Below, piece by piece: positions 16,627 through 25,470 of a stretch of 64,000 bases of DNA. The translations under genes were made by a program, and so were the position numbers. Position 1 is the stretch's first letter. Each line of letters starts with the position of its first letter. Source of the stretch: Pseudomonas frederiksbergensis (GTDB taxonomy: Bacteria > Pseudomonadota > Gammaproteobacteria > Pseudomonadales > Pseudomonadaceae); NCBI RefSeq assembly GCF_003732665.1, contig NZ_MOBP01000017.1, forward strand, positions 21,520 to 85,519, read 5' to 3'. A model generated the notes under the pieces. It made no database searches. It saw only the letters and a list, made by a program, of their open reading frames with translations, and was not told the origin of the DNA.

Positions 16627-17262
16627 TCAGGAATACTGCACTTCAATCTCATCCAACTGATGATCAAAGCTCTTAAGCCGCGCCGTCCACGTATAGACCA
16701 GCACTTCAAAATCCCGATTGATCACCGCCCCGCCCGTCACTTCCGCGCGCGGGTCGCAGAAGTCCAGTTGATAGCGTTCGCGGGCCATGGCGTTGGCCAC
16801 GTCGGAGAGTTCGCGGGCGTTGTTGAGCCAGTGCCAGCCCTCTTCCGTGACCTGTTTATCCAGTGCCAGGCATTGGGTTTTCAGGGCTTCGAGGCTTTTT
16901 TCCAGCGGGGTGCCAGTGAGTTCGCCCATGACTTCCTGGAACGTGCGCCCCGGTTGCCAGTAGCTGCCCCAGAAATACCGGTCAAACACGGTTTCGACCC
17001 GACGCAGCGCGACTTTGGTGTCCCAGATCAGCACCAGGGTCTTGCCTTGTTCGAGGTGTCTTCGTTTGATGCGCGTGCCCTGGACCGACGCCCAGGCGAC
17101 CACGACGATGGACATCACGGCAATCAGTGCCGCCGCGCTGTCGAGGAACACCAGCGCCTTGTCGATCTGGTGGGCGAGCATGATGCCGTAGAAATAGGTG
17201 GCCGACAGCAACACCAATGCCGCAATAGCGCACCAGAAGCCGGGAGCATAAGGGTTTTTCAT
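16627..17262 (-). CDS. Hypothetical membrane protein, two N-terminal helices
   Basis: 211 residues from ATG 17262, with GGGGA 8 nt upstream; the TTG at 17283 is less likely. Two transmembrane helices lie at about residues 8-28 and 38-58 (GFWCAIAALVLLSATYFYGIM; LIAVMSIVVVAWASV). A long soluble helical domain with Trp and charged residues follows (VFDRYFWGSYWQPGRTFQEVM). No family is recognised. It stands alone between the REP pair and the efflux operon. Confidence 0.7.
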   Translation of the reverse strand: MKNPYAPGFWCAIAALVLLSATYFYGIMLAHQIDKALVFLDSAAALIAVMSIVVVAWASVQGTRIKRRHLEQGKTLVLIWDTKVALRRVETVFDRYFWGSYWQPGRTFQEVMGELTGTPLEKSLEALKTQCLALDKQVTEEGWHWLNNARELSDVANAMARERYQLDFCDPRAEVTGGAVINRDFEVLVYTWTARLKSFDHQLDEIEVQYS

Positions 17263-17344
17263 TATTAGAGTCCCCATGACCAACGCGAGCCTTGACTGAT
17301 GAAGTCTTCACGCAACCTCATCAAGTCAAAGCATAGCAACGGCC

Positions 17345-18793
17345 TCAGGGTTTGCCGGGTTGTGACGCTTGCGTTCGTCCGCTTTCCCAACCGCCGCCCA
17401 GCGCGAGGAACAAATCGATCTGGCTCATCGCGACCTGGGTGTTGGCCGACGCCAGTTGCGCCGTGACATCGGTGTAGGTGCGGGTGGCTTGCAGGTCCGC
17501 CAGGAATGAAGCGCGGCCGGCCTGGAAGAAGCGGTGGGTCTGGTCTGCCGCCAGTTTTGCCGATTGCTCGGCATCGGCCAGGGCATCCCGGCGTTGCAGC
17601 AGCGCGGAGTACTGGGCCAGACCGGTCTGGGTTTCGCGAATCGCGTTGAGCACTACGCCGTCGAAGTGCGCCAGTGCGCCTTGAGTCGAGGCTTCGGCTT
17701 CGCGGATTCGCGCACGGGAGCCGTTGGACGGTACGGTCCAGCTCAGCAACGGGCCGAAGCCCCAGCGATTGGTCTGTGGTTTCCCGAGGTTTTCCAGGGT
17801 GCCCACGGTGCCGATGGACGCGCCGATGCTGATGTCGGGGTACAACTCGCCGGTGGCGATGCCGATGCCGGCGGTCGCAGCGGCGAGTCGACGTTCAGCC
17901 TGACGCACATCCGGACGGCGCTTGAGCAGCGTGGCGCCGTCACCGACCGGCAACAATTGCGCAATCTTCGGCAGTTCGGCGCAACTGTCGGTGCCGGCCG
18001 GCAGTTGATCCAGCGGCTTGGCCAGCAGCATCGACAAGCGGAACAGCCCGGCCTGACGCGACGCCTCATAACGCGGCATGTCGGCGCGCAAGGATTTGAA
18101 TTGGGTTTGCGAGCGGGTGACCTGGGTTTCATCGCCACGCCCGGCGTCACGCAGACGCTGGGTCAACGTGGTGCTCTGGGCTTGCAGGTCGAGGGAATGC
18201 TGGGCGATTTCCCGTTCTTCGTTGGCCGCGCAGACTTGGGTATAGGCCCGGACCACATCGGCCACCAGGGTGATGCGCGCCGTGTCCGCCGCTGCTTGGG
18301 TTGCGTCGGCGTTAGCCTTGGCCGCTTCAATGCCGCGCTGCAAGGTGCCGAACAGGTCAAATTGATAAGACGTGGTGATGCCAATGTCGCCAACGTTGGC
18401 CACCGGCACTTTTTCCGGCAGCAGGAACGCTTCGCCGGATTCCTGCAAACGCTGGGCGCCCATCTTCACGCCGCCGCTCCAGCCGCCCGCCGCTTGCGCT
18501 TCATCCACCTGCGCCCGAGCCCGGGACAGGTTGGCCGCCGCCACGCGCAGATCGGTGTTGGAGGCCATGGCCTGCTCCACCAATTGGTCGAGACGCGGGT
18601 CCTGATACAAGCGCCACCAATCCCCGGGCACCGGCGCCGAGACCACATCTTTGTCGTTCGGCAGCAGGTTGCCCTGCAAGTCTTCACGGTGCAGGGCCGC
18701 GTCATCCGGCAAGTGATAATCCGGCCCGACCACCTGACACGCCGACAGCAACAGGCCTAACCCGGCCACCGCCAAAGCCGAGGCTTTGCTCAT
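17345..18793 (-). CDS. NodT-family outer-membrane efflux lipoprotein
   Basis: 482 residues. Lipobox LSAC (residues about 16-19) followed by QVVGPDYHLP, the usual start of mature RND-type outer-membrane factors. Two repeats rich in coiled-coil Ala/Gln/Arg (VAAANLSRARAQVDEAQAAG; RRPDVRQAERRLAAATAGIGIATGELYP) form the TolC-like tunnel. It is the last gene of the FUSC-type exporter operon, overlapping the HlyD gene by 4 nt. It should form the outer channel for the inner-membrane FUSC pump at 19880. Confidence 0.93.
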   Translation of the reverse strand: MSKASALAVAGLGLLLSACQVVGPDYHLPDDAALHREDLQGNLLPNDKDVVSAPVPGDWWRLYQDPRLDQLVEQAMASNTDLRVAAANLSRARAQVDEAQAAGGWSGGVKMGAQRLQESGEAFLLPEKVPVANVGDIGITTSYQFDLFGTLQRGIEAAKANADATQAAADTARITLVADVVRAYTQVCAANEEREIAQHSLDLQAQSTTLTQRLRDAGRGDETQVTRSQTQFKSLRADMPRYEASRQAGLFRLSMLLAKPLDQLPAGTDSCAELPKIAQLLPVGDGATLLKRRPDVRQAERRLAAATAGIGIATGELYPDISIGASIGTVGTLENLGKPQTNRWGFGPLLSWTVPSNGSRARIREAEASTQGALAHFDGVVLNAIRETQTGLAQYSALLQRRDALADAEQSAKLAADQTHRFFQAGRASFLADLQATRTYTDVTAQLASANTQVAMSQIDLFLALGGGWESGRTQASQPGKP

Positions 18794-19677
18794 TTCGCCG
18801 GCTCCTCGGTTTTATCGTCAATGATCGAAACGGTCGCGGTACGCCCGGCGATCATGCGGAAGTCTGCCGGCACGTCGTCGAAGGCGATGCGCACCGGGAT
18901 CCGTTGCGCCAGCCGAACCCAACTGAACGCCGGGTTGACGTTGGGCAGCAAGTTGCTGCCGCTGCTGCGGTCGCGGTCCTCGATGCCGGCGACGATGCTT
19001 TCGACATGACCGCGCAAGCGAGCGCGGTCACCGATCACCCGGATATCCACGCCTTGGCCAACGTGAATGCCGTCGAGTTTGGTTTCTTCGAAATAACCGT
19101 CGATGTGAAAAGAGTTGCTGTCCACCACCGACAACACCGGGCGCCCGGCGGTGACGAATTCCTGGGCGCGGGGCGCACGGTCGTTGATATAGCCGTCCAC
19201 CGGACTGCGGATCACCGAGCGATCCAGATTGAGCTGGGCGCTGTCCACCGTCACCAGTGCTTCGGACAAGGCCGACTGGGCACGGGCGACTTTCGACAGG
19301 CTTTCCTCCAGTTGCTCGCCGGGCACGAGGTTGCCGAGGCCACGGTTACGCTTGGCTTCGCGCTGGGCCTGGGCCAGGGTTTCTTCGCGGTCGGCCACGG
19401 CGGCTTTCGCCTGGCGCAGGGCCAGTTTGAAACGGTCCTGGTCGATGCTGAACAGCACTTGGCCGCGCTGCACCAACTGGTTGTCGCGCACTTGCACTTG
19501 CTGGATCAGCCCGGACACGTCCGGGGCGATTTGCACGATGTCGGCGCGGATGTGGCCGTCACGGGTCCAGGGCGCGAACATGTAGTACATCACCATGCGC
19601 CAGACCACAACGACGGCGAAAGACACGATAAGCAGGGTCAGCAGCACGCGACCAATGGTCAAAAAAGGTTTTTTCAT
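18790..19677 (-). CDS. HlyD/EmrA-type periplasmic adaptor (AaeA-like)
   Basis: 295 residues. One N-terminal helix (LLTLLIVSFAVVVVWRMVMYYM), then the biotinyl-lipoyl halves (DVSGLIQQVQVRDNQLVQRGQVLFSID; VIRSPVDGYINDRAPRAQEFV) separated by a coiled-coil hairpin. A beta-barrel part follows. This is the short adaptor type found with FUSC and DUF1656 proteins, as in E. coli AaeXAB. It should bridge the inner-membrane FUSC protein to the outer-membrane factor. It overlaps both neighbours by 4 nt. Confidence 0.93.
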   Translation of the reverse strand: MKKPFLTIGRVLLTLLIVSFAVVVVWRMVMYYMFAPWTRDGHIRADIVQIAPDVSGLIQQVQVRDNQLVQRGQVLFSIDQDRFKLALRQAKAAVADREETLAQAQREAKRNRGLGNLVPGEQLEESLSKVARAQSALSEALVTVDSAQLNLDRSVIRSPVDGYINDRAPRAQEFVTAGRPVLSVVDSNSFHIDGYFEETKLDGIHVGQGVDIRVIGDRARLRGHVESIVAGIEDRDRSSGSNLLPNVNPAFSWVRLAQRIPVRIAFDDVPADFRMIAGRTATVSIIDDKTEEPAK

Positions 19678-19883
19678 GTCATCAGGTATCGACTGAGTGA
19701 GTCCACGGCGCCGAGGAGCAAAGCGTAGAGAGCCACGTTGAACAATGCCCGGTGCCAGACCAGACGGTAAAAGTGCAGGCGCGTGAGCACCCCGTGCACC
19801 AACAGGTAAAACAGGTAGGTAATGCCCATCAGCACCAGCAGCGTGGGCAGGAATACCCCGCTGATATCCAGATCACCGATCAT
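19674..19883 (-). CDS. DUF1656 small membrane protein (AaeX-like)
   Basis: 69 residues with two hydrophobic helices (LPTLLVLMGITYLFYLLVHGVL and ALFNVALYALLLGAVDSL) and the conserved start GDLDISGVFLP. This is the small inner-membrane protein that regularly lies between FUSC and HlyD genes in aromatic-acid exporter operons. Its role is unknown. It overlaps the genes on both sides by 4 nt, so it is translated as part of the operon. Confidence 0.92.
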   Translation of the reverse strand: MIGDLDISGVFLPTLLVLMGITYLFYLLVHGVLTRLHFYRLVWHRALFNVALYALLLGAVDSLSRYLMT

Positions 19884-21952
19884 AAAGGCGCTCCATCGAT
19901 GCCATGGGGCAGGGGTTCTTCGAGTTGTGGTGTGCCGACGAATTCAACCCCGGGCAGCAACGCCAGGCGCAGTCCGCTCAAGGCGTGCAGCAAATGTAGC
20001 CGGGCGCCGTCATCGCACTCGATGTTGAGGGCGCGACGGGCGCGGTCCATGGTCATCAACAACGGGCTCGGCGCCGGCAAGCGCTCGCCGGCCTTGAGGC
20101 AGGCCTTGAAGTACTCGCCGACTTCCGCCACCACTTGATGCAGCAGCACTTGCGGCACACCGAGCACGCGCGGGGTGTAGGCGAGCAGGTCGAGCAGGTT
20201 CAGGGCCACGCGTACTTCCCGCAGGGCGACGCCGGTGTCCTGGCCGATCAGCCCCAGGCGCGGCAAGTGCTGCATCAACCGGTCGAGCATCTGCACGCCG
20301 AGCTTGCGGTGATCGGACAAGGTCGCCGGTTCGGTGAGGCTGACGATGTCGCGCCAACTGAAACGGGTCAGACGCTTGGCCGCCAGTTCTGCGCCGAACG
20401 GGCGGGCAATCAAGGTCCAGACAAACGCGAACAACAAGCCAATCGGCCCGGCGAGGTTGGAGTTGGAGAAGCTGAGGAAGTCCGCGTCGTAAGCGCCCTG
20501 GATGCTGATAAAGGACGAAGTGTTCACCAGCGTCAGCAGCATGCCGAGGTAAAACTGCGGCTTGACCGTCAGGGTGCCGATGCAAATGAACGGCACCGCA
20601 AACGCGAGCACCAGCATCGGGAAGTCATGCAGATTCGGCAGGACCAAAAACAGGTAAAGACTGGCGAACAACACCGACATCGCCGTCCAGAAAAAGAACC
20701 GGAAAATCTGCGGCGCCGGGTCGTCCATCGAAGCGAAGAAGCTGCACGCCACCGCCGCCAGAATCACCGCGCTGCCGCCGTCGGTCCAGCCCAGCAGAAT
20801 CCACAGCACCGAGGCGACGATGATCGCGCTGACCGTCGACAATGCCGAATAGAGCATCAACCCGCGATCGAGAAACGGCGTCAGGCGACCGAGGCGCCAG
20901 TGCCGATAAACCGCACGCCAACTGTCCTGACTTTCGCACTGGATGGCGTACTGCAGGCTGCGGCAGTCTTGCCACAAATCAATCCACTCGCCGAGGCGAT
21001 ACAGGGCGTTGGAAAACAGCAACTGCTTGCGATCATCCAGTGCCTCGGCGCTCGGTTGCAGGGCTTCGAGCTGATCTTTCAGCGCTTGCCAACGGTTGAG
21101 GTCGGCGTCTTTGTAGTTGAGCCATTCAGTGGTCGCGGCCAGTAGCGGCGCGAACTTATCCACAAGCTCCGGGGTGCGGCGCTCCAGGGCGTAGAGCGCG
21201 TCGTCCAGGGCATCGATCACCGGCAGCAGGTGAATCATTCGCCCGCGCAATTCCTTGGTATTGCGCACCGTTTGCGGCCGCGCTCCCTCATGGGGAAGTT
21301 GGCCGATCATCAATTCCAGGCTGTTGAACGTCGTGACCATGGCCGAGCGCAAAGCGCTGACTTCTTCCGGTTTCACCTCGCGAGTGAGGAAGCGCAGGCT
21401 GTAGGTCGAGGCATCGGTGAACCATTTATTCACCGAATCGTTGAACACCGGCGCCAGCCGTCGCGGCCAAAACATCGCACCGACAACGGCGGCGACGGCG
21501 ATGCCAAGGAAGATTTCTTCGGTCCGCGCCTCGGCGATATCCCACACCGCCAGCGGATTATCCAGCACCGGCAAAGCGATCAGCGGCAAGGTGTAACCGG
21601 CGAGCATCAAGGCGTAGCTGTTGGCGGTGCGCAGGTGCAGGGACAGAAACAGCAACGTCCCGGTCCACAGCGCGATGATCACCACCAGCACCCACGGGCT
21701 CTGGACAAACATCGGCACAAAAAACACCGCCGCCGCCGCGCCCATGAACGTACCGACCGCGCGGTACAGCGCCTTGGAACTGGTCGGGCCGACAAACGGG
21801 CTGGAAACGATATACACCGTGGCCATCGCCCAATACGGACGCGGCATTTGCATCAACATGGCGATGTACAGCGCGGTCATCGACGCGGCGAAAGTGCGCA
21901 CACCGTAGAACCAGTCCCGCGCCGGGGGCACGCCTGTCCAGAAGCCTTTCAC
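19880..21952 (-). CDS. FUSC-family inner-membrane exporter (AaeB-like)
   Basis: 690 residues with two membrane blocks, residues about 20-165 and 375-520, each of several helices, separated by a soluble helical region. N-terminal FYGVRTFAASMTALYIAM and a second RPFGAELAAKRLTRF cytoplasmic stretch are typical of FUSC/AaeB proteins, which export hydroxylated aromatic acids or similar compounds using the proton gradient. The substrate here is unknown. It is the first structural gene after the MarR regulator, overlapping it by 4 nt. Confidence 0.92.
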   Translation of the reverse strand: MKGFWTGVPPARDWFYGVRTFAASMTALYIAMLMQMPRPYWAMATVYIVSSPFVGPTSSKALYRAVGTFMGAAAAVFFVPMFVQSPWVLVVIIALWTGTLLFLSLHLRTANSYALMLAGYTLPLIALPVLDNPLAVWDIAEARTEEIFLGIAVAAVVGAMFWPRRLAPVFNDSVNKWFTDASTYSLRFLTREVKPEEVSALRSAMVTTFNSLELMIGQLPHEGARPQTVRNTKELRGRMIHLLPVIDALDDALYALERRTPELVDKFAPLLAATTEWLNYKDADLNRWQALKDQLEALQPSAEALDDRKQLLFSNALYRLGEWIDLWQDCRSLQYAIQCESQDSWRAVYRHWRLGRLTPFLDRGLMLYSALSTVSAIIVASVLWILLGWTDGGSAVILAAVACSFFASMDDPAPQIFRFFFWTAMSVLFASLYLFLVLPNLHDFPMLVLAFAVPFICIGTLTVKPQFYLGMLLTLVNTSSFISIQGAYDADFLSFSNSNLAGPIGLLFAFVWTLIARPFGAELAAKRLTRFSWRDIVSLTEPATLSDHRKLGVQMLDRLMQHLPRLGLIGQDTGVALREVRVALNLLDLLAYTPRVLGVPQVLLHQVVAEVGEYFKACLKAGERLPAPSPLLMTMDRARRALNIECDDGARLHLLHALSGLRLALLPGVEFVGTPQLEEPLPHGIDGAPL

Positions 21953-22404
21953 GGGTGGATCACCAAAGGAGGATTGGCGGCTTCGAAGGCTCGCAGGACA
22001 CGCAATGCCGCTTCCAAATCACTCTGGTCGATGCCTTCGAGCACTTCATTACGCAAACGCACCAGCTCGACCTCGACCGCTTGCACCAATTCGCGACCGG
22101 TATCGGTCAGGCTCAGGCATTTGGCGCGGCGATCATGAGCGTCTTCCGTGCGGCGTACATACCCGGAATTACAAAGTTGATCGAGCAACCGCACCAGGGA
22201 CGGACTCTCCATCCCCGCCGCCTGCGCCACCGTCACCTGCCGCACACCCTCCCCCAAACGCCCGATCATCAACAACGGAACGGCGCAGGCTTCGGAGATT
22301 CCATAATTGACCAGCGTGGTCTGGCAGATCTTCCGCCAATGCCTGGCGGCCACCACCATGGCACTGCTGATGTTCATCTGGAGAGCGTCGAGGTTTTTTG
22401 GCAC
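21949..22404 (-). CDS. MarR-family regulator of the FUSC exporter operon
   Basis: About 151 residues from GTG 22404; TTG 22440 and ATG 22377 are alternatives, none with a good ribosome binding site. The longest start is unlikely because it runs through a palindrome that looks like the operator. Winged-helix core: QVTVAQAAGMESPSLVRLLDQLCNSGYVRR, then wing DAHDRRAKCLSLTDTG. It probably represses its own operon and is released by a phenolic ligand, as usual for MarR proteins. It overlaps the FUSC gene by 4 nt. Confidence 0.9.
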   Translation of the reverse strand: MPKNLDALQMNISSAMVVAARHWRKICQTTLVNYGISEACAVPLLMIGRLGEGVRQVTVAQAAGMESPSLVRLLDQLCNSGYVRRTEDAHDRRAKCLSLTDTGRELVQAVEVELVRLRNEVLEGIDQSDLEAALRVLRAFEAANPPLVIHP

Positions 22405-22420
22405 GGGGGAATGACACACT

Positions 22421-22434
22421 GTTAGTTTGCTAAC
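22421..22434. promoter_or_regulatory. Palindromic operator of the MarR-FUSC operon
   Basis: GTTAG-TTTG-CTAAC is a perfect 5-bp inverted repeat directly upstream of the MarR coding region. TTAG-N-CTAA palindromes at this spacing are typical MarR boxes. Autorepression is inferred. Confidence 0.6.
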
Positions 22435-22546
22435 TATCAATATCGCATTCGAGGGAAAGGGTGGTCAAGTTTTGAAACAATTTGGCGATCAACGACAGGG
22501 GGCTCGTCGCGCATGCTCAACGCAATCAGATCAATGTGGAGATGCA

Positions 22547-22786
22547 ATGAACACCAAACCCATTCGAACCGTCGACGACCTCAACACTGCACTTTTGCGT
22601 ATTGAACAGCTGTGGGGAGCTGCATCGAATTCAACCGAAGGGAATGAGCTTGAGGTGTTGGCCATGTTGGTAGAAAAGTACGAAGACGAGCATTTTCCGA
22701 TTCCGGCTTCCGATCCCACTGAAGCTCTCAAATTCCGCATCTCATCCAGTGGGAGTTTGGACTGTTTATCCCGCAGGACTTCGTAG
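22547..22786 (+). pseudogene. N-terminal fragment of a HigA-type antitoxin
   Basis: ATG 22547 has GGAG upstream. The first 63 or so residues match the start of HigA-like antitoxins (TKPIRTVDDLNTALLRIEQLWG, then TEGNELEVLAMLVEKYEDEHFPIPASDPTEALKFR). In the family this is followed by a helix-turn-helix; here the frame runs into unrelated residues and stops. No HigB toxin gene fits in the 106 bp before it, and nothing recognisable of the HTH follows. It is therefore a relic of a toxin-antitoxin locus, although the short protein could still be made. Confidence 0.65.
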
Positions 22787-22973
22787 CCTATAGATCCTCC
22801 AGACTTACCGGGATCGGCGTTTCATGCCTGCGTGAGCGAACAATGTCCGCCAATTCAAGGTCATCAAGTCGCTCCGCTTTGCACTCAACATCGGCCGGAG
22901 CCACCAAGACAGGCCCGCCATGCGCAGCACTTAGTGCTGCTGATGGATTTCTCTTCGATTCAGACACGATTTT

Positions 22974-23219
22974 TCACACCCCCCGCCCCTTCCTCATCAA
23001 CACATCCAACTGATCCACCACCTCCGCCCAATCCGCATCATCCAAAATTTCATCCCGCAAAAATTCCTTTTGGCTCTCGTTCCAGAAAAACGCATCCGCC
23101 AGATGCAATTCAGGCTTGAGCGGTGAATGGGTAGCGATGAATTTATCGATGCTGACCGGGTCGCTGTCCAGGCCGAGTTGTTTGAACAGGGACGGCAGGC
23201 TGTGGGTTGGGGATTCCAT
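22974..23219 (-). CDS. DUF2789 family protein
   Basis: 81 residues from ATG 23219, with AGGAG 6 nt upstream (CAGGAGCCCAAC). It matches the small DUF2789 family: MESPTHSLPSLFKQLGL, then LADAFFWNESQKEFLRDEILDDADWAEVVDQLDVLMRK. It is all-helical and cytoplasmic, of unknown function, and common in Pseudomonas. A REP pair lies just upstream. The 187 bp between it and the antitoxin relic show no other gene. Confidence 0.9.
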   Translation of the reverse strand: MESPTHSLPSLFKQLGLDSDPVSIDKFIATHSPLKPELHLADAFFWNESQKEFLRDEILDDADWAEVVDQLDVLMRKGRGV

Positions 23220-23247
23220 GTTGGGCTCCTGGGTGGTTGGAAAATGG

Positions 23248-23315
23248 TTCGCGGGCAAGCCTCGCTCCTACAGGTTATCTGCGGTCCCCTGTAGGAGCGA
23301 GGCTTGCCCGCGAAG
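23248..23315. repeat. REP pair (BIME)
   Basis: TTCGCGGGCAAGCCTCGCTC and its inverted copy with a short spacer, between the DUF2789 and YbaK genes. Confidence 0.9.
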
Positions 23316-23338
23316 ACTATGTCACTGACACCGTAAAC

Positions 23339-23800
23339 CTAATGACTCAACTCACAAACCTGTGCATGCGGCACCATCCGCAAATACTCCGGCATGCTCA
23401 TGTGCAGCAGGTTGTTGTGGTTGCCCGCCTCCAGGTAGATGTCTTTCTGCCGGGTCAGCAGCGGGTCGATGACCATGTCCATCCCATAGGATTCGCCCAG
23501 CGCCGGCACCGCGCCGCGTTCGCAGTCGTTGAACAGGTGCGCCAGGGTGCTTTCCCGGGTGATTTGCCATTCGCCGCTGCCGCGTACTTTGCTCAGGTCC
23601 AGGTGACGGCTGGCGGGGAGGACGGCCATCAGGTAGTGGCCGTGGTGGTCGTCGAGGATCACCGATTTGGCCACCCGTTCGGCGGGGATGCCCGACACAC
23701 GCGCGGTTTCCAGGCTGCTGGCCGAGTGCGGGTGGGTGACGATGTCGAATTCGCATTGAGCCCGGTTGAGGCTGTCCTGCACCGTTCTTGCCATACGCAT
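23339..23800 (-). CDS. YbaK/EbsC-type aminoacyl-tRNA deacylase
   Basis: 153 residues from ATG 23800 (GAGGTG 5 nt upstream). The YbaK/ProX fold is visible: HPHSASSLETARVSGIPAERVAKSVILDD, the conserved Lys in VAKSVI, and GSGEWQITRESTLAHLFNDCERGAVPALGESYG. Proteins of this fold hydrolyse mischarged tRNAs such as Cys- or Ala-tRNA(Pro). The exact substrate cannot be read from the sequence. It is a single gene. Confidence 0.88.
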   Translation of the reverse strand: MRMARTVQDSLNRAQCEFDIVTHPHSASSLETARVSGIPAERVAKSVILDDHHGHYLMAVLPASRHLDLSKVRGSGEWQITRESTLAHLFNDCERGAVPALGESYGMDMVIDPLLTRQKDIYLEAGNHNNLLHMSMPEYLRMVPHAQVCELSH

Positions 23801-23991
23801 GATGCACCTCGGTGTCCGCTGCAATGGCAGGCGGACGATGGTGAATGCTTCCAATGAAAGTCTAGGTCGGCTGGGGCCAACCGGTGGGAAATCTGCTCGC
23901 CGGAAACCACCTGTGGTTGATCAAAATTCAGACAATCCCAGGCTCAACTAGACTGAATACAAAGAACCCCATGACTCTCCCGGAGGGTCAA

Positions 23992-24525
23992 GTGAACACT
24001 CGTTGCTGTGCCATTGCGTTGCTGTGGGCCCTGAGCGGATCGGCGTTCGCCGCGGACAATGTCGTGCTGTTCATGGCCGATCCCCTTGGCCTGTGGCTGA
24101 TTGTGTTCGGCATCGCGTTCCTGGTGGCCGAGGCGACCATACCCAATTACGGCGTGATCGGCCTCGGTGGGCTGGTGATGTTTGTCGTCGGCGCGGTGAT
24201 TCTGACCAACACCCAAGTGCCGGTGCCGTTGATGATCGGGCTCGGACTGATCAGTGCAGTGTTGCTGATTTTCCTGGTGACTCACGCCCTGACAACCCGA
24301 CCGCGGCGCACCGTCAGCGGCGATGCCGGACTGGTGGGCAGCGTGACCCCGGTGATGTCGCTGCAGGCCGACAGTGCCTACAACGGCTGGGTGCATTTGC
24401 AAGGCGAAAAATGGCAGGTGCTGAGCACCACGCCGCTGCAACCGGGGCAGAACGTGCGGGTCGTGGGGCGTAAGGGATTATTGCTACAAGTGGCCGCGGC
24501 TGACGCGGCGCCGGCTGGAGAATAA
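23992..24525 (+). CDS. NfeD-family membrane protein
   Basis: 177 residues from GTG 23992 with GGAGGGTCAA upstream; ATG 23971 is possible but covers that site. It has a signal peptide (CAIALLWALSGSAFA), then two or three membrane helices (LGLWLIVFGIAFLVAEATIPNYG, LGGLVMFVVGAVIL, PLMIGLGLISAVLLIFLV). The C-terminal OB-fold domain is VGSVTPVMSLQADSAYNGWVHLQGEKWQV. This is the short NfeD form without the serine-protease domain. It pairs with the slipin gene 2 bp downstream. Confidence 0.9.
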   Translation: MNTRCCAIALLWALSGSAFAADNVVLFMADPLGLWLIVFGIAFLVAEATIPNYGVIGLGGLVMFVVGAVILTNTQVPVPLMIGLGLISAVLLIFLVTHALTTRPRRTVSGDAGLVGSVTPVMSLQADSAYNGWVHLQGEKWQVLSTTPLQPGQNVRVVGRKGLLLQVAAADAAPAGE

Positions 24526-24527
24526 CC

Positions 24528-25286
24528 ATGGGCCTGCAACTGGGTTTTGCCGCGCTGCTGCTGTTGCTGATTGCACTGGCGGGGTCGACCTTCCGCATCC
24601 TGCGCGAATACGAGCGCGGGGTGGTGTTCCAGCTCGGGCGCTTCTGGCAGGTCAAGGGGCCGGGCCTGATTTTGCTGATCCCGGCAGTGCAGCAAATGGT
24701 CCGCGTCGATCTGCGCACCATCGTCCTCGACGTGCCACCGCAGGACGTGATCACCCGCGACAACGTCTCGGTCAAGGTCAACGCCGTGCTGTATTTCCGC
24801 GTGCTCGACCCGCAGAAGGCAATTATCCAGGTCGAAGACTTCCTCATGGCCACCAGCCAATTGGCCCAGACCACGTTGCGGGCGGTGCTGGGTAAGCATG
24901 AATTGGATGAGTTGCTGGCCGAACGGGAGCGCTTGAACGTCGATATCCAGCAAGTGCTCGACGCCCAGACTGACAACTGGGGGATCAAGGTTGCCAACGT
25001 TGAAATCAAGCACGTGGACCTGAACGAATCGATGGTGCGCGCCATCGCCAAACAGGCCGAGGCCGAACGGGAACGGCGGGCCAAGGTGATCCACGCCGAG
25101 GGCGAATTGCAGGCTTCGGAAAAACTCATGCAAGCGGCGGAAATGCTCGGGCGTCAGCCGGGGGCGATGCAGTTGCGGTACATGCAGACGTTGAGTTCGA
25201 TTGCCGGGGACAAGAGTTCGACGATTGTCTTCCCGTTGCCGATTGAATTGTTGAAGGGGATGGCGGATTTGTCGTCCAAACCTTAA
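24528..25286 (+). CDS. Slipin (stomatin/SPFH) membrane protein
   Basis: 252 residues. One N-terminal helix (LGFAALLLLLIALAGSTFRILREYERGVVFQLGRF) and an SPFH domain: GPGLILLIPAVQQMVRVDLRTIVLDVPPQDVITRDNVSVKVNAVLYFRV. A coiled-coil region (AIAKQAEAERERRAKVIHAEGELQASEKL) and the ending STIVFPLPIELLKGM follow, as in prokaryotic slipins. It forms oligomers in the membrane together with NfeD partners. The operon with NfeD, 2 bp apart, is the usual arrangement. Confidence 0.94.
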   Translation: MGLQLGFAALLLLLIALAGSTFRILREYERGVVFQLGRFWQVKGPGLILLIPAVQQMVRVDLRTIVLDVPPQDVITRDNVSVKVNAVLYFRVLDPQKAIIQVEDFLMATSQLAQTTLRAVLGKHELDELLAERERLNVDIQQVLDAQTDNWGIKVANVEIKHVDLNESMVRAIAKQAEAERERRAKVIHAEGELQASEKLMQAAEMLGRQPGAMQLRYMQTLSSIAGDKSSTIVFPLPIELLKGMADLSSKP

Positions 25287-25361
25287 AAGATCGCAGCCTT
25301 CGGCAGCTCCTACGGGTGTACGCGCAACCCCTGTAGGAGCTGCCGAAGGCTGCGATCTTTT
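25285..25361. repeat. Long inverted repeat (REP of the GATCGCAGCCTTCGGC type)
   Basis: AAAAGATCGCAGCCTTCGGC and its inverted copy ending GCTGCGATCTTTT enclose a 20-nt spacer. It starts within the stop codon of the slipin gene. The T-run means it may also end transcription. Confidence 0.85.
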
Positions 25362-25470
25362 GATCTTTCCTACAAGCACCAACATCCGGCAATCCCGTCG
25401 GAGATTTCCTTCAAGTTGTAGTGGCTTTGGTGAACTTGTTACCGCCCAAACCCAGGTCTAGTCTGGGCTT

